Source: Mycoplasmataceae bacterium
Lineage (GTDB): Bacteria > Bacillota_I > Bacilli_A > Mycoplasmatales > Mycoplasmoidaceae
Assembly (NCBI GenBank): GCA_020024735.1
Contig: JAHHTI010000006.1
Coordinates: 1 to 24,243, forward strand
DNA: 24,243 nucleotides
Reading direction: 5' to 3'
The notes under the pieces: generated by a model
Seen by the model: the letters and a program-made list of their open reading frames with translations, nothing else
Told to the model about the DNA's origin: nothing
Databases searched by the model: none
Program-made: the position numbers and the translations under genes
Shown: piece by piece, positions 17,160-24,243 of the stretch
Layout: the number at the start of each line of letters is the position of its first letter
Numbering within the stretch: the first letter of the stretch is position 1

Positions 17160-19202
17160 ATGAATATGAGTAATGAACAAGAAATTAAACAAAAGATAGA
17201 TAAGCTAGTAGAACAATTAAATCAATGAAACTATGAATATTATGCATTAGATAAACCTAGTGTATTAGATTCGGTTTATGATGCAACAATGAATGAATTA
17301 AAAGCATTAGAAAAACAATATCCACAATTCATCCGTAAAGATTCTCCTACGATTAGAGTGGGTGGGTATGTGTTAGATAAATTTGAAAAAATCAAACATC
17401 ATACTCCAATGATGTCTCTAGATAATGTATTTAGTAAGGAACAATTAGAAAAATTTATTCAAACTATCTATAAAACTATTAATACTACTAACATTTCTTT
17501 TGTGGTTGAACCTAAAATTGATGGTTTGTCAATTTCTGTTAATTATAAAGATAATAAATTAGAATATGCTGCTACTAGAGGTGATGGAGTGATTGGCGAA
17601 GACGTAACTACTAATGTGATGACCATCAAAGACATTCCTCCCTATATTAAAAGTGATACACCATTAGTAGAAGTTAGAGGTGAAGTCTATTTAGCAATTG
17701 CAGATTTTAATGAGTTGAATGCTAAACAACCTGAAAATAAAAAATTCTCTAATTGTAGAAATGCAGCTGCCGGATCATTGAGAAACTTAGACTCATCGAT
17801 TACTGCTAGTAGAAATTTAAAGTCTTTTCTTTATTTTTTACCAAATGCCAAAGAAATGGGCATTAAGACACAATGAGAAAGTATTCAATGATTAAAAGAA
17901 CACGGATTTCAAGTCGCTTCAGAAATCATAAAAGTCAATACAGTAGAGGAAGTGTGACAACAAATAGAGAATTTAACAATGAAACGTCATGAACTTCCAT
18001 ATGATATAGATGGAGTAGTAATTAAAGTCAATGAATATGAATATTATGAAGAATTAGGAATAACCTCTAAATTTCCTAAGTGAGCCATTGCTTATAAATT
18101 TCCACCAACAATTGCTATGACAAAATTATTAGATATAGTACCTACAGTGGGAAGAACTGGTAAGATTACATATGTTGCTTCTTTGGAAACAGTTAATTTA
18201 GATGGTAGTAATGTTTCTAGTGCTTCATTACATAATCAAGATTTTATTGCTAATAAAGATATTAGAATTAATGATTATGTAAATATTTTTAAAGCAGGGG
18301 ATGTTATTCCTTATGTTGATGGAGTGGTAAAGGAAAGAAGAACTGATGAATGTTTAATTTACCAACCTATTACCACTTGTCCATCTTGTGGTTCTATTTT
18401 ATGTAATGATATAGAAGATGTTGATCAATATTGTATGAACAAAAATTGTAAAGAAAAAATATTAAGAAATATTGAGTATTTTGCTTCTCGTGAAGTGATG
18501 AATATTGATGGAGTTTCTATCTCAATTTTATCGAAATTATATGATAATGGTATTATTCAAAATATTACAGATCTTTACTTTTTAAAAGATAAAAAACAAG
18601 CAGTTTTTGATGCCAATATCAACATTAAAGAAAAATCTTTTAAGAATATTATTTCAGCGATTGAAAATTCCAAAAGTAATTCGCTAGAAAGGATTATTGC
18701 ATCATTTGCTATTAGAGGTGTAGGGATTAATATTGCTACTATTTTGGCTAAGAAATATAAACATATTGATAATTTAATTAATGCATCTTTAGAGGAATTA
18801 TCTAGTTTAAATATTATTGGTGAAAAGATTTCACAAAACATTTTTAATTATTTTCATAATGAAGAAAATTTAGCACTTATCAATACATTCAAAGAAATAG
18901 GAATTAATATGGAATATATTTCTAAAGGATCTAGTGAAAGTTTCAATAAATATAATGAAATAGCCAAACTACCAGAAAACCAAAAATACCATAATAAAAC
19001 TTTTGTAATTACCGGTTCATTCTCAATTACCCGTCCCGAAATTAAATTAATCTTAGAAGAGTGTTATGGTGCTAAGGTAAACACTAGTGTAACTAAGAAT
19101 GTCAATTATTTGCTAGCTGGAGAATCGGGTGGAAGTAAATTAGAAAAAGCTAATGATTTAGGTATTTCTATAGTCACTCAAGAGTTTTGAAATAAGCAAT
19201 AA
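17160..19202 (+). CDS. ligA: NAD-dependent DNA ligase LigA
   Basis: A 680-residue protein that seals nicks with NAD+ in replication and repair. Seen in order: domain Ia with [15 protein letters not shown]; the adenylation site [11 protein letters not shown] with nucleotide-accepting Lys119; [53 protein letters not shown]; the OB fold ([30 protein letters not shown]); a four-Cys zinc finger (CPSCG then YCMNKNCKE); helix-hairpin-helix repeats ([31 protein letters not shown]); and a C-terminal BRCT domain ([16 protein letters not shown]). Length is normal for the family. The start is taken at the ATG three bases after the upstream stop; a second ATG (17166) is possible. At least five UGA codons are Trp. 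Confidence 0.97.
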
Positions 19203-19257
19203 TATTACCAAATAATATACCTATAAAATGGTATTATATATTTATGTAATAAATATT

Positions 19258-20364
19258 ATGAAACAAGTTAGAACCATAGACCAAGCTTATGAAACGCTAG
19301 AAATTAGTCAAAATTCAAGTTTAGAAGAAATTAAAAAAGCTTATCATAAATTAGCAAAAAAATATCATCCAGATAAATGCACTGATGCAGCTAAAAAAGA
19401 AGAAGCTGAAATTAAGTTTAAAGACATTAAAGAAGCTTATGATGCCTTAGTAGAATATCATAAGAGTCATCCTAAAACTAAAACGCAGCATAATAAAACT
19501 ACAGATGAAGAGTTTTTTGATGACATCTTCCAACATCCATCTGATAATAACCAAAAGAAGACTAAAGAGGAAGAAGATGCTTTCAATAATGAATTTTATT
19601 ATAAGTATGCTAAATTTGGTAACGATCAACAAACTAATGAAAATACTAGAGATAAATATATCAAAGACTTTGAACGTTACATAAAGACTAATAAAATTTC
19701 TATTTATACAATATATTCAAAAATTTGTAACAAAGAACCAATTTATGAACAAAAACTTGGTTACAATGCTGATGACATGATTACTAAAGAAAATGTATAT
19801 CGTAGTTATATTCAAAACACGCCAGATTTTATGAAATTTAAGCGAAATTATAAATTAGTTAAGGATTTAAATGTTTATGTAGTGCTTTATTTTGATGAAT
19901 CTATTAAGGATAAAAAATTAGATTTTGTAATGGATTATCAATATACAGAAATTTGTAATCGTTGTGAAGGATGAGGATGTAAGGCATGTGAAAACACGGG
20001 GAGTGTCATTAAGACTAAGAAATTAGATGTATCTATTCCTAAATGTATTAATAAAAAAGAAATTATTTTAAAAGATGATGGTCATCTATCGCCATGAAAA
20101 AAGGGTGATATGATTATTCAACTAATAAGTAAAGAAAACTTAATGCATAAGCATCAAAAAGTTGATTACTATTATGAAGTAAAGACCACCAAAGTAAAAG
20201 AAAAACATATTAGTGCCCAAATGAAGGAATCATGAGATAGTTTTTGTCATTTAATGCAAAGATGATGAAATATTTTAATGGAACATAAAACTCATACTAT
20301 TTATATTTCGATAATTGCTATTTTAGTTATTATAATAATAGTATTATTAGCGACCTTGATATAA
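19258..20364 (+). CDS. J-domain protein with half zinc finger and C-terminal membrane helix
   Basis: A 368-residue DnaJ-like co-chaperone. An N-terminal J domain (residues about 7-68) carries HPD at 37-39, needed to stimulate DnaK ATPase. An acidic linker follows (DEEFFDDIF). The zinc region has only one CxxCxGxGCxxC unit (CNRCEGWGCKAC), whereas DnaJ normally has four CxxCxGxG repeats. Next comes a beta region resembling the DnaJ C-terminal substrate domain ([32 protein letters not shown]), and a final hydrophobic segment [20 protein letters not shown], which would anchor it to the membrane. It is similar in layout to the DnaJ-like protein MG002 of M. genitalium, though identity cannot be checked here. 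The ATG at 19258 is preferred over one at 19228, which overlaps a TATAAAAT box. The stop overlaps whiA by one base. Confidence 0.87.
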
Positions 20365-21278
20365 TGATTAAAAATACATTTAGTGAAAAAGTTAAAAGAG
20401 AAATAACTCAAATTGAATATGGTGCAGTAATTCAAAAAAGTATTTTCTATGGTTTTATTTTAAATAATGGATCTTTGAATATTGATAATGAGAATACCAC
20501 TTATACTATTACTATCACTCAACCATTTTTAGCTCGTTATTTAAAACAACTAATTAATTCATTCTTTGGTGATTTAAAAACTCAAATTATCTATAAAGAA
20601 ACCCATATTTCACACGGCTATTTAATTATTATTAAGAATTTAGAAGAATTCGAAAAGAGATTTAATATTTTTGTTAATCCTTTAGAACTTCAATTGAATG
20701 AAGAAGAAAAGAAAGGTTTTTTAATTGGTGCTTTTTTATCATCTGGTAGTATTTGTTTTGCAATTAACAAATCTTCATATCATTTTGAAATCAGATCTTC
20801 TAATCTTGCCTATTTGCAATTAGTACAAAAAATCTTGGACGAATACCAAATTCATTGTTCAATTATTGATTATCGTAATCAACACAAATTGTATTTTAAA
20901 AAGTCTGAATATTTATCTGATATTTTAAAGATTATGGAAACAGAACAATCAATGTTTGAATTCGAAGATATTAGAATTCAAAAAGATTTTACTAATTCTC
21001 TACAACGTTTAACTAATTTAGAGGTTTCGAATATTAATAAAACTGTTATCGCTTCACGTAATCATATCAAATGAATTACTTTCTTAATGGAAAATGATTT
21101 AATGGATGGTTTTAATGATAAGACAAAGAAATTTTGTGATATTCGCTTACAATATCCTGAAGCGTCATTATCCACAATTTCAGACTTAATGTTTAAAAAA
21201 TATAAAATCTATATTCCAAGAACTTCTATTAATCATATCTTAAAAAGAATTGAAAAGAAATATCAAGAGTTTAATTAG
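20364..21278 (+). CDS. whiA: sporulation/cell-division regulator WhiA homologue
   Basis: A 304-residue protein of the WhiA family. The N-terminal part is homing-endonuclease-like: [18 protein letters not shown], a GFILNNGSLNI half-motif and a second LIGAFLSSGSI half-motif, as in LAGLIDADG domains without nuclease activity. The C-terminal DNA-binding helix-turn-helix reads DIRLQYPEASLSTISDLM, then YIPRTSINHILKRI, matching the family RxxNPEASLxELG and SGVNHRLRKL pattern. One UGA (HIKWITFL) is Trp. It overlaps the J-protein stop (TAATG), so the two are translationally coupled. Known WhiA proteins control cell division genes in other bacteria; in wall-less mollicutes the target set is poorly defined. 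The TAG stop is one base from the stop of the convergent surface protein. Confidence 0.93.
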
Positions 21279-21279
21279 A

Positions 21280-24174
21280 TTAATTTTTTTGATAAGGACA
21301 CATAAAACAGAATGCTCTAGCAACAAAAGAGCCTTTTCCGCTTAAATCAATTGATTGAGAACCTTTTAACATTGATAGCGACATATTACCCATATTAGCA
21401 GGAAACAATTTATCATTAAATTTTGATAATATAGTATCTTTATCGCCTTGAGCAAAACTTCATCCATTTCCACTAAGCGGTAATATTTGACCACCAGACA
21501 TTGGAGTTCACTTGCTACTTAAATCATTAGATGATAATCTAATAGTAACAATATCACCTTGAGAATAAGTTCTTATTGCAGAACTTTGGTTAAGAAGAAT
21601 AGCTTGATTTAGAGTTACATTATCTCGTATTTTAGCCTTTAATTCTACTGTAGCAGATGTACTACTTTGTTGAATAATACCATAGTCAATTGATGTAGCA
21701 TTATCACTAAAAGATTGGTAGAAGATAAATCTGACTTGGTATACAAGTTCTTTAATTTTCCGTTCTACATCAGCATTAATAGGTTCGAATCTATCTTTAT
21801 ATAATTGTTCAGAAGCTATGCCAACATTGATTTTTTCTAGTTTTCCTTTTTGAGAATTTTTTACACTAACCTCTGCAATAGCAGGTTGTTGGTCTAATGT
21901 ACCTAATAGTTTATTAGGAACATGATAAGTTAAATTTATCATCTTAGTATTTGCTTGTTCATTGTTTTCAGTATTTCGAACAACAATTATAAAACTACAA
22001 GTGTAGTCAATAACATTGACTTTTAAATTATCAACAGAAAATTGAATCTTTTTATATTCTGATTCAATACTATGATAGTCAAAATTTAAAAAATTTAAGA
22101 TGAATGTATCTTTATTGTATGCTGAACTACTTAAATTTAAAAAACTACCAGGTTGCATTTTATTATCATCAAATTTCATATCATATGAATTTAAATAATT
22201 AGTAATTCTAACAACAGCAGATTCTAGTGTATCATTGATTGTATAACTAACACTTAACTCAGTAGTAGTTGCTGAATTACCTCCACTTTCTATTACTATT
22301 TTAAATTTTAGTAAGTGATTAGCACTATCGTTTGAAAAATCTATTACATTGTAATCAAAAATAGTTTTTGGATCTAAATTAGCCAATTTATCAATTAAAT
22401 TGCCTCTATTAATTTGCGCTAGTTGAGCTGATGTCATTTCAGGATTTTTTAATTCTAATGGTGAAATGTTTTCGATTCTAATTTTTTCAGCATTTAATTC
22501 ATCAGTACTAGTAGTTAGATTGTATTCGACTTGAATATTGTCAACAGTTCAAGGATTTTTTGGTTCTGTTTTATTTTCAATTGTCAAATTAAAAGAGTAA
22601 AGATGGAAATCATTATGATGTGTGAATCCACTAACAGTATAATCAAATGCGCTTGTATTTAGGCCAGATAATTTTGAAATAATATTATTTGCATCAATAT
22701 TATTTGCTTGTTCAGTAGTTAAATTAGGATTAGTTAATTCTAAAGTACCACTTAATTCGTTTTTTATTCTATTACCTTCTAATTGTGTATTAGCAATATG
22801 ATAATCTAAAGTGAATGGATTAGATTGTAATGATTTGCCACCAGAAGTAATTGTAATAGTAAAAGAGATGTGTTTTACTTGATTGTTAATATTAGAACCA
22901 TTTGGTATTTCATTATGGAAATCTGTTGGTGCAACTGAGTATGTGAATCCTGCTAATGAATTAAAACCATTAATACTGTCTAAAATATTGGTATTAGTAA
23001 TAGTGGCTAGTTCTGTAGTGGTATATGTTGGTTGCTTTAATGTTAGTCTTAAAGCATTAACTCTTTTCACTTCTTCTTCAAGTGGATCAACAGCAGGTGG
23101 AGTTGAAGTAATAGTATAAGATAAGTTAATAGGTTGAGTAGATACACTAACAGTGTTTACTTCCTTTAGAATCACTTTAATTTTAAATGTAATAATATGA
23201 GTATTCTTATCAATTTTAAATCCTTCTACAACATAATTAAAGGTACTATTGTTTAAAGTTAAATTTGTTAAAGAAATAATATTATTGCTATCAATTGTAT
23301 TTAAAGCATCTTCGGTTAAATCTTTTTTATTTAATTGAATGCTACTTGTATTAATTCTTTGAACTTCTGCATTAACTATTGGTAAAGGGTCTTTAAAGTT
23401 AGTGAAAGTAATTGTTTTTTGAATAGGGGTAGTAGCAGTATTGCTTGGATTAGCTAAGCTACATAAAAATGAAATAGTACCATTATTAGGTTGTTTGTCT
23501 AAACCAGAAATTGTAATATTAGCATTAAAGAAAGCATCATCTAATTTGTGAGATTTATCTATAATTTCAAAGACTTGAGTTTTGTTATTGATAATTTGTG
23601 TTTTTACTCAATTTTGATTTATTTGTGAATTATTAGCAAATCATGCTGTGTTTCCAAAAGGGAAAGAACTATTAGCTTTAAAAGCAACTTGATATTCTGC
23701 TGGCAAAGGTTGTGGAGGCAAAGGTGGAGTCTCATCCTTACTAAAATTTTCAAATGTTAAAGTTTTACTAATAGAATCATTATTACTATTGGCTTTATTT
23801 AATATAGCAGTAAATGTTACTTGTCCAGTCTTATTATCTTTGTTGCTAATGTGAACAGTAAGATTATTAGTTCAATTAAAATCTTGAGATAGTGTACCAG
23901 TTATATTAAAGATATTAGACTTTTGTTGAATGATTTCGTTCTTAATTCATTCATCATTTACATTAGCAGGTTTTAATGACTTATCACCAAAAGGATAAAC
24001 TCGTGTATCTTTAAATACAATACTATAAGTATTAGGAACAGGTTGGTCTGGGGTTGGTTTTTGTCCAGAAGGTGTATCATTTTGTCTTAAAGCTAAATAG
24101 GTTACTCCACCGGCTATTCCACCTACTAGTAATATTAATGAAGCTATAACTCAACCTTTAGTACTACGTTTCAT
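21280..24174 (-). CDS. 964-residue repeat-rich membrane-anchored surface protein
   Basis: The minus-strand frame is open through several UGA (Trp) codons. N-terminus: MKRSTKGWVIASLILLVGG followed by IAGGVTYLAL, a signal anchor with no lipobox cysteine, then a Pro-rich linker. Next are two about 95-residue repeats (YSIVFKDTRVYPFGD and YQVAFKANSSFPFGN, each ending in a TLTFENF/TITFTNF strand). Then four repeats of about 95-110 residues follow the pattern of mycoplasma lipoprotein-associated domains (Lipoprotein_17-like): a helix with LELTNPNLTTEQANNID, a core LSGLNTSAFDYTVSGF, and a final LSYTI strand. The last 350 residues are different and end in a short Cys-containing tail (FCFMCPYQKN). Likely a variable surface protein or adhesin. 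It has the same leader element as 13458-14615. Confidence 0.9.
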
Positions 24175-24175
24175 T

Positions 24176-24243
24176 TTTACCTCTATATTATAATTTTATA
24201 ATAAATTAATGAGTTTTGAATGGTTGGTAAGCTAGGTCTTAGG
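24176..24243 (-). promoter_or_regulatory. promoter and ribosome-binding region of the 21280-24174 surface protein
   Basis: On the minus strand, TATAAT (24192-24187) directly adjoins GAGG in the element TATAGAGGTAAA (24187-24176), which is two bases from the ATG. The TATAAT would leave only about six leader bases, so an alternative upstream -10 (TATTATAA, around 24203-24196) may be the active one. The remaining bases to 24243 hold no recognisable gene. Confidence 0.45.

Noticed and set aside
19228..19257. Upstream ATG as the start of the J-protein
   Set aside because: It overlaps a TATAAAAT box and adds ten residues not expected ahead of the J domain; ATG 19258 is preferred.
21781..21791. GGTTCGAATC, resembling a tRNA T-loop
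   Set aside because: It lies inside the surface protein frame (coding DRFEPI on the minus strand) and no cloverleaf arms or anticodon stem could be built around it.
1..24243. CRISPR array, tRNA or rRNA genes, insertion sequence
   Set aside because: No evenly spaced short direct repeats, no RNA gene signatures and no transposase-like frame or terminal inverted repeats were seen.

Overview
The window is a stretch of a Mollicutes (mycoplasma-type) chromosome. It is very A+T-rich. Almost every long reading frame stays open only when UGA is read as tryptophan; UAA and UAG are used as stops. Genes are tightly packed, several overlap by one base, and many lack a Shine-Dalgarno sequence. The gene set is typical of a reduced wall-less parasite: large repeat-built surface proteins, a carnitine acyltransferase, acetate kinase, MgtE, LigA, WhiA and a membrane-tethered J-protein. 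The BspA-like leucine-rich repeats in the first gene fit a mucosal or protist-associated lineage such as the Mycoplasmoidaceae/Malacoplasma group, but that placement is an inference.

Layout. 1-2480 (+): 3' part of a repeat-rich surface protein ending in BspA-like leucine-rich repeats. 2555-3241 (+): degenerate type III pantothenate kinase homologue, possibly leaderless. 3442-8035 (+): a probable operon of carnitine acyltransferase, an MFS transporter and acetate kinase; the acetate kinase frame carries an internal UAG. 8293-11263 (+): mgtE, rsmG and a ParA-like ATPase, packed end to end, followed by about 300 bp that may hold a decayed gene. 11562-13079 (+): polytopic membrane protein. 13196-13384 (+): 62-residue two-helix membrane protein, ending at a terminator shared with the convergent surface protein at 13458-14615 (-). 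14755-14958 (-): 67-residue two-helix membrane protein with its own terminator, divergent from the next group. 15029-21278 (+): a four-helix protein, a large multispanning protein, ligA, a DnaJ-like membrane protein and whiA, all within a few bases of each other or further apart only before the DnaJ-like gene. 21280-24174 (-): a 964-residue repeat-rich surface protein whose stop lies one base from the whiA stop.

How the genes work together. Carnitine acyltransferase could produce acetyl-CoA from imported acyl-carnitine, and acetate kinase turns acetyl phosphate (via Pta, not in this window) into ATP, so the 3442-8035 cluster may form an energy module. The amber codon at 7619-7621 would break it unless it is a sequencing error, is read through, or translation restarts 12 bases later. 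The three surface proteins are all built from tandem domains of roughly 90-135 residues. The two complete ones share an uncleaved N-terminal membrane anchor without a lipobox cysteine and an identical 12-base leader element (TATAGAGGTAAA), which suggests common expression control. No tRNA, rRNA, CRISPR array or intact insertion sequence was seen.
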